From the NCBI RefSeq assembly GCF_000763375.1, contig NZ_JPSY01000003.1, positions 124,001 to 188,000 of the forward strand: a DNA stretch of 64,000 bases, read 5' to 3'. Below the pieces are notes generated by a model, which saw only the letters and a program-made list of their open reading frames with translations, had not been told where the DNA came from and did not search any database. Positions within the stretch are counted from its first letter, which is position 1. Each line of letters starts with the position of its first letter. The position numbers and the translations under genes were made by a program. Shown here piece after piece: positions 36,368-44,227 of this stretch. Source of the stretch: Microbacterium profundi (lineage in GTDB: Bacteria; Actinomycetota; Actinomycetes; Actinomycetales; Microbacteriaceae).

Positions 36368-36800
36368 TCACGCCAATGTGCACAACTTGTGCTGATCGTC
36401 CTTCTTGAGGGGATTCCCTGCCGGGCTTTGCCAGGTGAGAAGGTCGCGGATCCAGTGGTCCGCCCCGTGAAGGGGGCTCAGCCTGGACATGATCGGCAGG
36501 TTCGTCACCGTACCGCCGAACAGTCCCGAATCCTTCTGCGCGCTTTTCCAATTCCGGTCTTCGTCGCGCTCACGTTGTTCATGCTTGTACGTCGCAAGAG
36601 CCCGGGGGAAGTCCAGGATGATGGCCTCGCCCGATTCTAACCTGAGCGCCTCACCGACCACGGTTTCATCGTCCACGGTGATCTGGGCGCGCACGTTCAG
36701 CGCGATGTCCGGCCCTAGATTCTGGACGCGATAGCGGCCCGGTGTGTCCCAGTCACAACTCCAGTCGATTCGGTGAAGTTCGGTAGCCCGCTCGGCCTCA
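36368..36800 (-). pseudogene. hypothetical protein, probably truncated at its N-terminus
   Basis: The plausible part reads from ATELHRIDWSCDWDTPGRYR to the stop, with RVQNLGPDIALNVRAQITVD and LESGEAIILDFPRALATYKH, a beta-rich pattern without a named family. The open frame extends to 36901, but that stretch overlaps relaxase-like coding sequence on plus, so the true 5' end is probably cut near 36785. Confidence 0.5.
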
Positions 36801-37261
36801 CGCTTCGTGATCGCGTTGGCCTCTCCGACGCCTGGGTGGAGAGGATCACCCGACCCCGGATCGATAGCGACCCGCGCGTGATCGACGCCGAGCAGGAACA
36901 CCAGGCAGCACGCGACGCGCTACTGCACCGGCCCGAGCGCGCACAGACCGCACGACTCGCCGCATACGCGCGAGCATTCGGCGCGGAGACCGTGATCCGC
37001 AACCAGCAGGCATACCTCACCACCAACCCCGCACAGCAAGCCGCACGAGCCACGAAGACCGCAAAGCAGGCGCGGGAAGAAGCCAAACTGCTGCGCACAC
37101 TCACCCCCGCCGAAGCCGCAGAGCGGATCGAGCAGACCCGCGCAGCACAGGCCGCACGCGACGCCCAGCAAGCGGAGCAGCGACGTGCCGCGCTCCACGA
37201 CCAGAGCCAGCACCGAGCCGCCCCAAGCCAAGCAGCGTCCGACCGTGGCCATAGCTTGTGA
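36785..37261 (+). pseudogene. C-terminal fragment of a relaxase/mobilisation protein
   Basis: Reads LTLRDRVGLSDAWVERITRP, DAEQEHQAARDALLHRP, YARAFGAETVIRNQQAYLTT, then Ala/Arg/Glu-rich coiled coil (KRAREEAKLLRTLTPAEAAE-like) to the end. This layout matches C-terminal ends of long actinobacterial mobilisation proteins. No start codon with a ribosome site fits, and the catalytic domain is missing. Confidence 0.5.
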
Positions 37262-37309
37262 GCGCCGCAAATCCTCCCCATTGTCAGTCCCCAGCGATAG
37301 ACTGAAACC

Positions 37310-37579
37310 ATGACTCCGAAGCTCGCAGAAGTGCTGGACGCAGCTCGTGCGCTCTCGCGCTCAGAGCGCGCCGAGATCGCACACGAGCTGATCGCTACTC
37401 TCGAAACCACTGAAGAGTTCGATGAAGCCCGCTACGCCGAACTCACATCTGCGGTGAACGAGGGCATCGAACAGCTCGATCGTGGCGAGGGGATTCGCGT
37501 TTCTGCCGACTCCATCGATGAATATATTCGCGATCTCGGTCAGGTCGCTACAAAACGCGCTGCTCGTCGTATCGCGTGA
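37310..37579 (+). CDS. addiction module antitoxin (Unstab_antitox-like)
   Basis: 89 residues. Starts MTPKLAEVLDAARALSRSER and continues AEIAHELIATLE, typical of the short antitoxins paired with ParE-like toxins. TAGACT lies exactly 6 bases before the ATG, so the transcript may be leaderless. The toxin gene starts inside the stop (GTGA). Intact although its toxin is broken. Confidence 0.8.
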   Translation: MTPKLAEVLDAARALSRSERAEIAHELIATLETTEEFDEARYAELTSAVNEGIEQLDRGEGIRVSADSIDEYIRDLGQVATKRAARRIA

Positions 37580-37918
37580 CGCACGAACTCTTCCTAGCAC
37601 CCGCGGCTCGCGCGGACATCGTTGACGCGCTTGAATGGTCAGTGAAGAGCTTCGGCGACACCGTACGCGATGGGTACGAGGCTCTGATCATCGCAGCAAT
37701 CAATCTGATCAGAGACGATCCGACCGTACTGGGTTTCACGCGAACGTGACGACCTTGCGATCGGCCTGCGGACCCTTCATTTGCGGGCCTGTCGCAACGA
37801 GGTCAGCCCGGCGGTGCGTCGCATCGCCAGCCCGCGCCACTTCGTGGTCTACCGGCACGTTGGCGAGGTCGTCCAGGTCGTTCGCCTGCTGCACGAGGCG
37901 ATGGACATTCCCGCGTAG
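37576..37918 (+). pseudogene. ParE-like toxin, frameshifted
   Basis: The first frame (GTG start) reads THELFLAPAARADIVDALEW through DDPTVLGFT, then hits TGA at 37747. A second frame continues exactly: RERDDLAIGLRTLHLRACRN to RHFVVYRHVGEVVQVVRLLH and EAMDIPA, stop 37918. A 1-base change near 37735-37742 breaks it. Joined, they give a normal ParE/RelE toxin of about 113 residues. Confidence 0.85.
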
Positions 37919-38037
37919 CGCATCCCGAATAGCGGCTGAGAACGATCACCCTAAAATCACCCCGACAGCGGTTTCATGGGTCTCTGAGGCACCCGTAGGC
38001 CCCGAAGAATCAAGGGAAGCCCTGATCTGAGCGCCTA

Positions 38038-38080
38038 CACACGGAAGAGGTCATCGGTTCGAGTCCGGTATCGCCCACCA
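38038..38080 (+). repeat. attR-side copy of the 43-bp direct repeat
   Basis: Identical to the 3' part of tRNA-Val(CAC), anticodon to CCA, but with no 5' half, so it is not a tRNA gene. Marks the right end of the integrated element. Confidence 0.92.
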
Positions 38081-38104
38081 CACTGTCAGATCTAGACTCC
38101 CCGC

Positions 38105-38665
38105 ATGGGACTCCTGACCTTCAGCGCCAACGTCACTCTCGACGGCTGCGTCGATCATCAGGAGGGCATCGCGGATGACGAGACGCACGCCTTCTTCACC
38201 CGCCTCATAGACGAAGCCGGTGCGATGCTGTGGGGGCGCATCACCTACGAGATGATGGAGAGCTACTGGCCGGCCGTCGCTCGTGGCGACGAGAGCGCAC
38301 CTCCGGCGTTGCGCGAGTGGGCGATCAAGCTGGACGCCAAGCCGAAGTACATCGTCTCGTCCACCCGAACTGACTTCCCATGGACCAACAGTCACCACAT
38401 CGCAGACGATCTGCGTGCGGGCGTCCAGAGGCTCAAGGACGCGACGCCAGACGGTGTACTCCTCGGCAGCGGCGCGCTCGCGACGGAGCTTGACCGGTGG
38501 TTGGAGCTGATCGATGAGTACAGATTTCTCATCCAACCCGTGATCGCCGGCCACGGCCCGACCCTGTACCAGAGCGGACTGGCGAGCACGCGAATGCTCG
38601 AGTTGGTCTCCGCAGAACCGCTGCACAACGGCACTGTCGCCATGCATTACCGGCGCGCAGGCTGA
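38105..38665 (+). CDS. dihydrofolate reductase family protein (RibD C-terminal-like)
   Basis: 186 residues. Family marks are LTFSANVTLDGCVDHQEG, EAGAMLWGRITYEMMESYWP, KYIVSSTRTDFPWTN, DGVLLGSGALATELDRWLEL and LIQPVIAGHGPTLY. The fold binds NADPH; substrates of this branch are unknown. TAGACT lies 6 bases before the ATG. It is the first chromosomal gene after the attR repeat. Confidence 0.85.
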   Translation: MGLLTFSANVTLDGCVDHQEGIADDETHAFFTRLIDEAGAMLWGRITYEMMESYWPAVARGDESAPPALREWAIKLDAKPKYIVSSTRTDFPWTNSHHIADDLRAGVQRLKDATPDGVLLGSGALATELDRWLELIDEYRFLIQPVIAGHGPTLYQSGLASTRMLELVSAEPLHNGTVAMHYRRAG

Positions 38666-38680
38666 TACCGAGAACCTCAC

Positions 38681-39286
38681 TTATTGAGGTGTCTCCGTGC
38701 TCCCATTGGATGGAGCAGCAGGACGCGCGCGCAGATGGATGCGCTTGCCCTCCTTGCTGAAGATCGACAGCAGCTCCGTTTGTCGGGTGCCGACGCCCGA
38801 CAACCAATGCGGGATGCGCGTGTCGAATTCGGCAGCTTCTCCGGGACCGAGCACCACGTCCTGCTCACCGATCACGAGACGGAGACGACCCGACAGCACG
38901 TAGAGCCATTCCTGCCCGTCGTGCACTTTCGGCTCCGGCACGGCGGCGACGCCTGCCGGGTTCGCCGGAAACGTGACTTTATAGGTCTGCACCGGACTGG
39001 ATTCAGGCGAGAGCGACTCATACCAGGTGTCCCCCATGCGCTTTCTGGTGCGTGCCACACGCGGGTCCGGTGCTTTACGCGGAACGATGTCGTCGAGTTC
39101 CAGCCTCAGCGCCCTGGCGATCGGCACGACGAGCTCCAGGTTCGGCGCCCGCTTTCCCGCCTCCAGGCGCGATAGCGTGCTCGACGATATCCCGGTCGCT
39201 TCCGAAAGGTCGGCGAGGGTCATACTGCGCTTCTCGCGCCAGCTCTTGAGTCGGGGGCCGATGAGTGAGACCGAGTCGTCGGGCAT
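38681..39286 (-). CDS. XRE-family regulator with C-terminal cupin domain
   Basis: 201 residues. HTH: LKSWREKRSMTLADLSEATG then ISSSTLSRLEAGKRAPNLEL. Cupin: VHDGQEWLYVLSGRLRLVIG and LGPGEAAEFDTRIPHWLSGV, with the metal-type His/Glu pattern partly kept. The ATG has AAGGAGA 4 bases upstream; upstream codons to 39538 are rejected. It is divergent from the oxidoreductase gene 64 bp away and probably controls it. Confidence 0.9.
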   Translation of the reverse strand: MPDDSVSLIGPRLKSWREKRSMTLADLSEATGISSSTLSRLEAGKRAPNLELVVPIARALRLELDDIVPRKAPDPRVARTRKRMGDTWYESLSPESSPVQTYKVTFPANPAGVAAVPEPKVHDGQEWLYVLSGRLRLVIGEQDVVLGPGEAAEFDTRIPHWLSGVGTRQTELLSIFSKEGKRIHLRARPAAPSNGSTETPQ

Positions 39287-39350
39287 GATTCTCCTTGCTG
39301 ATTCAGCACAGATATTTGCCACAACGGTACCATCTGCGCACTCTTGGAAC

Positions 39351-40358
39351 ATGACACGCGACGACCGAACATCAACAACACCCGCAACCGGCACTGCAAC
39401 ACCCGACGAACTCTGGGATGTCATCATCATCGGGGGCGGCGCCGCAGGCCTCAGTGCCGCGCTCATCCTCTCGCGCGCCAGACGACGTGTTCTCGTCCTC
39501 GACGCACAGGAGCCGCGCAACCGCTTCGCACCGCACATGCACGGCGTGCTGAGCCGCGACGGCTACTCCCCTCTCGATCTCGTGGCCGACGGCCGACGCG
39601 AGGTTCTGGCTGCGGACGGAGTGATCCGAACGGCGCGCGTGATCGAGACCCGCGCTGTCTCCGACGGATTCGAGGTCATCACCGAAGCAGGCGCCCGCAT
39701 CACCGCGCGTCGCCTCATCGTCGCGACGGGAACTCGCGATGTGCTCCCCGAGATCGATGGGATCGCAGAGCAGTGGGGCCGTGGCATCGTCGCGTGCCCG
39801 TACTGCGATGGCCGCGAAGCCGTCGGGAGCAGGATCGGTGTGCTGCTGGGCTCTGCCGCCGGCATCCACAAGGCGCACATGCTGCGCTCGTATTCCGCCG
39901 ACATCACCGTGTTCACGGCACTCGCAGACCCGATCGGTGAGACCGATCGACTCATCCTCGAGCAGCGCGGCATCCACCTCGAACACCGGAGCGTCACACG
40001 CGTCGTTTCCGACGGAGACCGGCTGACCGGACTCGCACTCGCCGACGGCACGGTCGTACAGATCGAGGCGATCTTCGCCGAACCGCGACTCGTCCCGCTC
40101 GATGAACCGCTGCAGCAGCTCGGTGCCGCGCGCACCGAAACGCCTTTCGGCGCGTGGCCCGCGGTCGACGAGTTCGGACGAACGAGCGTCCCCGGAGTCT
40201 GGGCGGTGGGAAACACGGCGAATCCGGCCGCGCTGGTTCCCATCGCGATGGGGTCGGGCGCCACAGCCGCGCTCGCATTGAACGGAGAGTTCGTCGCGGA
40301 GGAGGTCGCGCTCGCCGCCCGAGCAGTGAACGCCGATCAGGAAGCGGGAGTGCGGTGA
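39351..40358 (+). CDS. FAD/NAD(P)-dependent oxidoreductase, thioredoxin-reductase-like
   Basis: 335 residues. FAD site DVIIIGGGAAGLSAALILSR; redox pair CPYC in GIVACPYCDGREAVGSRIGV; NAD(P) site IGVLLGSAAGIHKAH; closing motif GVWAVGNTANPAALVPIAMG. The family contains thiol oxidoreductases besides thioredoxin reductases; no thioredoxin gene is near. The stop overlaps the GTG start of the methyltransferase (GTGA), so the pair was an operon, under the divergent cupin regulator. Translation from further upstream would run through the regulator promoter. Confidence 0.88.
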   Translation: MTRDDRTSTTPATGTATPDELWDVIIIGGGAAGLSAALILSRARRRVLVLDAQEPRNRFAPHMHGVLSRDGYSPLDLVADGRREVLAADGVIRTARVIETRAVSDGFEVITEAGARITARRLIVATGTRDVLPEIDGIAEQWGRGIVACPYCDGREAVGSRIGVLLGSAAGIHKAHMLRSYSADITVFTALADPIGETDRLILEQRGIHLEHRSVTRVVSDGDRLTGLALADGTVVQIEAIFAEPRLVPLDEPLQQLGAARTETPFGAWPAVDEFGRTSVPGVWAVGNTANPAALVPIAMGSGATAALALNGEFVAEEVALAARAVNADQEAGVR

Positions 40359-40651
40359 CTCACGAACCGGATGCCGCGACAGACGCGACTCGATTCTGGG
40401 ATGAGCGGTATGTCAGTCGACGCACCGAGCACGGGCGGATATGGAGTGGGCGGGTCAACGCGACGGTGGCTCAGCAGGTGTCTGAGCTGACGCCGGGCAC
40501 GGCGCTCGAACTCGGATCCGGCGAAGGCGCTGATGCACTCTGGCTCGCCGCTCGAGGGTGGTACGTCACCGCGCTCGACATCTCTTCGATCGCTCTGGAG
40601 GTCGGCGCAGCAGAGGCTGCGAAGGCGGGACTATCCGACCGGATCGAATGG
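40355..40651 (+). pseudogene. class I SAM methyltransferase, 5' part (split by insertion)
   Basis: 99 codons from GTG. FWDERYVSRRTEHGRIWSGR and the SAM motif TALELGSGEGADALWLAARG with the acidic second motif TALDISSIALE. After GGATCGAATGG the ISL3-type end begins and the frame runs six residues into it before stopping. Codon 99 is the Trp TGG directly before the insertion; the 3' part resumes at 45675. Confidence 0.93.
40644..40651 (+). repeat. left target-site copy of the ISL3-type insertion
   Basis: TCGAATGG; the right copy at 45667-45674 is TTGAATGG. 7 of 8 bases agree. ISL3 elements make 8-bp duplications, so the single difference probably arose later. Confidence 0.75.
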
Positions 40652-40817
40652 GGCTCTTCCCAGATGAGGGTGTAGGTTGGCCGGGCGCGTCGGTCCGCAG
40701 ATAGACGTCGAGATCTCCCGACGACGGAGGTTCCTACGCCATCCATCCGAAAGACCTCGACGGGCCCGACGCTACCCCGCCGGCCGGCTTCGGCCGCCCT
40801 GACCTAACCGCCTTCGC
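40652..40817 (+). mobile_element. truncated ISL3 left end
   Basis: 166 bases align with 44228-44393 of the complete copy with about ten differences. The transposase start codon is GGG here instead of GTG. Identity stops after CCGCCTTCGC, and CTCATCCCAATCGG (40820-40833), 14 bases of an ISL3 right end in reverse, follows at once. Confidence 0.85.
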
Positions 40818-40833
40818 GTCTCATCCCAATCGG

Positions 40834-41045
40834 CTCTGATCGAGTCTGCTGACCCCCTCGACGAGAACGCAGCGACATCACAGCCACCCAACCCCGACCG
40901 TCCGGGAAGCCGGGGCACGTCACATGGGCTGTGCTGCGGGCGTGTCGAGTGGGTCGTCCAGGGGCGACGCAGGAGCGTCGACGCGACGTGCTGAGAGGTG
41001 GTTCCAACCGAGCGCTAGGACACCGGCTACAGGCATGGCGATAGG
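40834..41045. other. cargo DNA between the ISL3 remnant and the regulator
   Basis: About 210 bp. On the minus strand a short frame (MPVAGVLALGWNHLSARR) ends at 40934 without a recognisable family; it may be the tail of a lost gene. Nothing else is seen. Confidence 0.4.
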
Positions 41046-41987
41046 TCAGGAACGGCGTCGCTCCCTGCGCAGGAGGGAGCGCAGAGTCTCGGCGTTTGCG
41101 TAGCCGACCCGTAGCGCGATCTCGGCGGAGGTGAGGTGCGTGGTTGCTGAGAGGTGTCGAGCTCGTTCGGTGCGAAGCCGTTGGACGAAGCCGAGCGGAG
41201 TGAGGTTGAGCGCCGCACGGACTCGTCGTTCGAGGGTGCGCCGGCTGGTGCCGAGCGACTGCGCGACGAAGGCGACGTTGAACGGTTCGTCCAGGCGGGC
41301 GCGCACGAAGCGTTCGAACTCGACGACGATCGGGTCCTCGTGCCGGAGATGTTCGTAGGCGACGAAGGCCGCCTGCGACGGGCGCTCGTCGATGATGAGG
41401 AGCTTGGCGACATGTTGGGCCAGGTCGGGGCTGATCGATCGTACGAGTGAGAGCGCGAGGTCGATGTGGGCGAACGCGGCGCCGGCGGTGACGAGGTTCC
41501 CGTCGACCACGACCATGGTGTCGAGATCGAGGGCGACGGTCGGATAGCGCTTCCGGAACTCCGGCCCCAGGAACCAGCTGGTCGTCGCCCGCCGATGATG
41601 CATCCGTCCTGTCTCGGCGACGGCGAACACGCCGGTGCACGCCGCGGCGATCCGGGTGGTCGCCTCGTCGAGGCGCCCGAGTGAGGCGATGACCGAACGA
41701 GCATCTCGACTCTGGAGGGCGTCGTGGGTCGCGGCGGCCGTGAGGGTTCCAAGCGCAGGGACGACGACCACGTCGAACTCTCCGGACTCCGGCAGCGGGT
41801 GGTCCACCGACAGGGTCATCGATGCCGTCGTGGTCACTCGCCGTTTCGGTCCGAGGATGGCGAGTTCGATCGGGTCGATCCGCGGGTCGACATCTCCGCG
41901 GGCTCCGTCGGCCACCCGCACGATGTCGATGACCGACGCGACCGCCGAACCGAGGCAGCCGTCGATCGCGATCAGTCCGATACGCAT
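41046..41987 (-). CDS. GlxA-family AraC-type regulator with DJ-1/PfpI-like domain
   Basis: 313 residues from MRIGLIAIDGCLGSAVASVI. Residues 1-195 are a DJ-1/PfpI-like domain with the elbow IAAACTGVFAVAETG (Cys kept) and HHRRATTSWFLGPEF. The C-terminal AraC domain has FNVAFVAQSLGTSRRTLERR, LTPLGFVQRLRTERARHLSA and SAEIALRVGYANAETLRSLL. It is divergent from the small monooxygenase gene 107 bp away and is its likely regulator. It is part of the insertion cargo. Confidence 0.9.
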   Translation of the reverse strand: MRIGLIAIDGCLGSAVASVIDIVRVADGARGDVDPRIDPIELAILGPKRRVTTTASMTLSVDHPLPESGEFDVVVVPALGTLTAAATHDALQSRDARSVIASLGRLDEATTRIAAACTGVFAVAETGRMHHRRATTSWFLGPEFRKRYPTVALDLDTMVVVDGNLVTAGAAFAHIDLALSLVRSISPDLAQHVAKLLIIDERPSQAAFVAYEHLRHEDPIVVEFERFVRARLDEPFNVAFVAQSLGTSRRTLERRVRAALNLTPLGFVQRLRTERARHLSATTHLTSAEIALRVGYANAETLRSLLRRERRRS

Positions 41988-42094
41988 GGCGCTAATGATA
42001 GCAATACTGCCGTATACGCCACTCCCCACCGGCCCTCGCTCGTCATACGCTGAACTCGTCCCACGAAGAACCCCGACGTCAAGGAGAGTCCCTC

Positions 42095-42406
42095 ATGTCC
42101 ACACCCGCATCACTTCCGTATGCCTTCGTCGCCAAGATCGTCGCGGCCGATGGACAGCACGACGCGGTCGCCGATCTGCTCGCCGGCGCTGTCGCACTCG
42201 CCAACGAAGAAGTAGGAACGATTGTCTGGTTCGCGGTCAGGACCCACGCCGACACCTTCTGGATCTTCGATGCATTCCCCGACGAGGCCGCTCGCGACGC
42301 CCACGCCAACGGCGCCATCGTCGCAGCCCTGATGGCCAACCAGCACCTCCTCGGCGCAGCACCCGAGATCCTGGCGGCCGACGTCCTCGCGTCCAAGCTC
42401 CCGTAG
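42095..42406 (+). CDS. ABM-domain putative quinol/antibiotic monooxygenase
   Basis: 103 residues. FVAKIVAADGQHDAVADLLAG, VWFAVRTHADTFWIFDAFPD and EAARDAHANGAIVAALMANQ match the small dimeric antibiotic biosynthesis monooxygenase fold. ABM proteins oxidise or handle reactive phenols without cofactors; the substrate is unknown. AAGGAGAG precedes the ATG. Pairing with a GlxA-like regulator suggests inducible detoxification. Confidence 0.85.
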   Translation: MSTPASLPYAFVAKIVAADGQHDAVADLLAGAVALANEEVGTIVWFAVRTHADTFWIFDAFPDEAARDAHANGAIVAALMANQHLLGAAPEILAADVLASKLP

Positions 42407-42728
42407 TCCGCCAACGCACGAGACGATCGCGCCCCGCCGAGCCGTCGCCAGGTCGCGACGCAACGCCACGCTGCGTTGCCGAGCGGTGCGAGGCCTATCG
42501 GCACACGGACAGGATGCCGGCCGCGAGCGCTCAGCCGGCGAGGGGTCCGTCGCAGAGGAGAGCGACGTCGGTGTCGGGCAGAGCCGTGAGGCCAGCGCAT
42601 CGCGCGACCACCAGAACCGAACCGCCTGTCGGAATCGAACCGACGACCTAATCACGTCGGCTTTGCGTCTATCGCTTGATGCGCCCACTGGGCGAACGAG
42701 CCGCTGACCTGCGCAAACGCCGGGGCCT
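42407..42728. other. gene-free cargo with a tRNA-Thr 3' fragment
   Basis: 322 bp without a recognisable gene. It includes a tRNA-like T arm at 42618-42651 and runs to the IS3 left end. No promoter was recognised. Confidence 0.5.
42618..42651 (-). repeat. tRNA-Thr(CGT)-like 3' fragment, possible old att site
   Basis: Minus strand reads GATTAGGTCGTCGGTTCGAT then TCCGACAGGCGGTT: variable loop, T arm GTCGG-TTCGATT-CCGAC and acceptor 3' strand like those of tRNA-Thr(CGT). The 5' half and a proper anticodon arm are absent, so it is not a functional tRNA. Such 3' fragments are left by tRNA-targeting integrases. Confidence 0.6.
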
Positions 42729-42761
42729 TGGCCCTTGATCGTGGACACGGTGTCGGTTCGG

Positions 42762-43670
42762 TTATGCCGCTTCCGCGAGCGTAGCGGAGCGTGCGGCTTC
42801 GTAGGCGTTCGGGCTGATGTTGCCGATCGCGGAGTGGCGCCGGCGAGTGTTGTAGCGGTTCGCCCACCGGAACACGGCCCGGTAGGCGGTGGCCTGGTCC
42901 GGGAACGCTGACCGGCCGGCGAGGAGTTCGCGCTTGAGCGTGGCGTTGAAGCTTTCCGCGAGTGAGTTGTCGGCACTCGTGCCGACCGCGCCCGTGGACT
43001 GGGTCACGCCCAGCTGCTCGCAGAGCGCGGCGTAGGCCTTCGAGGTGTAGACGCTGCCGTGGTCGGAGTGGAAGATCGCGCCGACCAGCGACCCGCGGTC
43101 GCGGTGCGCGGCACGGAGGGCGTCTTCGACGAGTTCGGTGCGCATGTGGTCGGCGACTTGCCAGCCCGCGAGCTTCCGGGAGCCGAGATCGATGCAGGAC
43201 GCGAGGTAGAGGTTCGTGCCGTCGGCGATAGGCAGGTAGGTGATGTCGCCCACGTAGCGGCGGCCGGGGTCGCCGACGGAGAAGTCCCGTCCGATCAGGT
43301 CGGGGAAGCGCCTGGCGGACTGGTCCGGGATCGTGGTCTTCACCCGTCGTCGCAACCGGATCCCCGCGAGACGGTGCTCACGCATTACCCGCGCGACGCG
43401 CTTGTGATTCACCCGCTCCGCCACGGGCACACCGTCGTTGAGGTCGGCGGTGATCCTGGGCGCCCCGTAGGCGCGGTCGCCACCCTGAGCGGGGTCTTGG
43501 AGCACCCGGATCCGCGCCGCCAACACCGCGTCGTCTGTCGCCTTCGCGGCTCGCCGCCCGACGGAGTCCAGCCAGGCGTAGAACGACGAGCGGGCGACCT
43601 CGACGACCTCACACAACCGCTTCACGCCGTAGGCGTCCTTGTGATCCTCAACAAACTGGAAGCGGTTCAC
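42762..43670 (-). CDS. IS3-family transposase OrfB (DDE integrase domain)
   Basis: 302 residues from GTG (VNRFQFVEDHKDAYGVKRLC). HTH_21-like region AYGAPRITADLNDG; rve core with D in RRYVGDITYLPIAD, D in GAIFHSDHGSVYTS and E in SADNSLAESFNATLKRELLA; end RWANRYNTRRRHSAIG. All three catalytic residues are present. The GTG overlaps the orfA stop in the third frame, as in two-frame IS3 elements. Confidence 0.9.
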   Translation of the reverse strand: MNRFQFVEDHKDAYGVKRLCEVVEVARSSFYAWLDSVGRRAAKATDDAVLAARIRVLQDPAQGGDRAYGAPRITADLNDGVPVAERVNHKRVARVMREHRLAGIRLRRRVKTTIPDQSARRFPDLIGRDFSVGDPGRRYVGDITYLPIADGTNLYLASCIDLGSRKLAGWQVADHMRTELVEDALRAAHRDRGSLVGAIFHSDHGSVYTSKAYAALCEQLGVTQSTGAVGTSADNSLAESFNATLKRELLAGRSAFPDQATAYRAVFRWANRYNTRRRHSAIGNISPNAYEAARSATLAEAA

Positions 43671-43997
43671 CAGTTCGTCTCCCCGGCGAAATACTTCGCC
43701 GCCTGACGGAGGATGTCCCGCTCCGTCTCGAGCTTGCGGGCCTCGGCCTGCAAGGCCGCGAGGTCGGCCTCCAACCGGAGGACCTTCGCCGCCTGCGACT
43801 CCGGTCGCCCCGTCGCCCCCCGGCGGCGACGCAGCGGCAACCGTGACCCCGGAGCCGAACTTGTCGACCCACTCTTTCAGCGCACCCCGAGAGATCCCGA
43901 GATCCCCGGCGATGCCCTTGAGCGTCGAACCCGGCGTGGACTCATACAAGTCCACCGCGCGCTGCCGGAACTCGTCCGTGTAGTTCTTCCTAGCCAT
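43667..43997 (-). pseudogene. IS3-family OrfA with a G-run frame change
   Basis: The start MARKNYTDEFRQRAVDLYES and the HTH (LKGIAGDLGISRGALKEWVD) are in one frame. From the six-G run near 43820 the expected leucine-zipper part (ESQAAKVLRLEADLAALQAE, ARKLETERDILRQAAKYFAG, ETNW stop) is in another frame. The unshifted frame instead runs open into orfB, giving a false 411-residue fusion. Confidence 0.75.
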
Positions 43998-44058
43998 CCC
44001 TTGGATTCTCGCTTCCCCAGCATCGTGCTGGAATCAGCGTGTCCAAGATCAGGGGTCA

Positions 44059-44227
44059 AGCGCCCCGAGCGTGGAGGACGCCGCCATCCGGTGGTGACCG
44101 ACGACGACCGACCAGTACCGACCGTTTCACCGGAGCTTGCGGCGGCGTCGAAGCCGAGCAAGCTCCATTCTTTTAGCTCACCGCGCCCTCCTCCTCGCCG
44201 GTCCCGTCGTCGGCGAAGACGTTTCAG
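44059..44227. other. cargo remnant between IS3 and ISL3
   Basis: 169 bp with no recognised gene or signal; it ends at the ISL3 left repeat. The ISL3 left-flank octamer here does not match the right flank. Confidence 0.4.

Larger units (their letters stand above)
35727..38080 (+). mobile_element. decayed tRNA-Val-integrated element (2.3 kb)
   Basis: The DNA between the two 43-bp repeats holds only leftovers: a truncated tyrosine integrase next to attL, a truncated unknown gene, the tail of a relaxase-like gene, and a toxin-antitoxin pair whose toxin is frameshifted. This is what remains after large internal deletion of an integrative plasmid or ICE. The Unstab_antitox gene is the only clearly intact gene. 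Confidence 0.85.
42729..44058 (-). mobile_element. IS3-family element
   Basis: 1330 bp. Inverted ends: TGGCCCTTGATCGTGGACACG at 42729 (first 20 bases compared) and TGACCCCTGATCTTGGACAC on minus from 44058. It holds orfB intact and an orfA with a frame change. No obvious target duplication. It sits inside the ISL3 cargo. Confidence 0.8.

Noticed and set aside
38038..38080. A second tRNA-Val gene
   Set aside because: Only the anticodon-to-CCA half is present; there is no D arm or 5' acceptor strand, so it is an att copy.
42485..42707. A short plus-strand gene reading RNRTDDLITS
   Set aside because: This is the well-known false translation of the tRNA-Thr 3' region on the opposite strand.
42762..43997. 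A single 411-residue IS3 transposase
   Set aside because: The middle segment is out of frame with the conserved OrfA zipper; it is a frame-fusion artefact.
44220..44227. Target duplication around the complete ISL3 copy alone
   Set aside because: CGTTTCAG on its left does not match TTGAATGG on its right; only the outer boundaries match.
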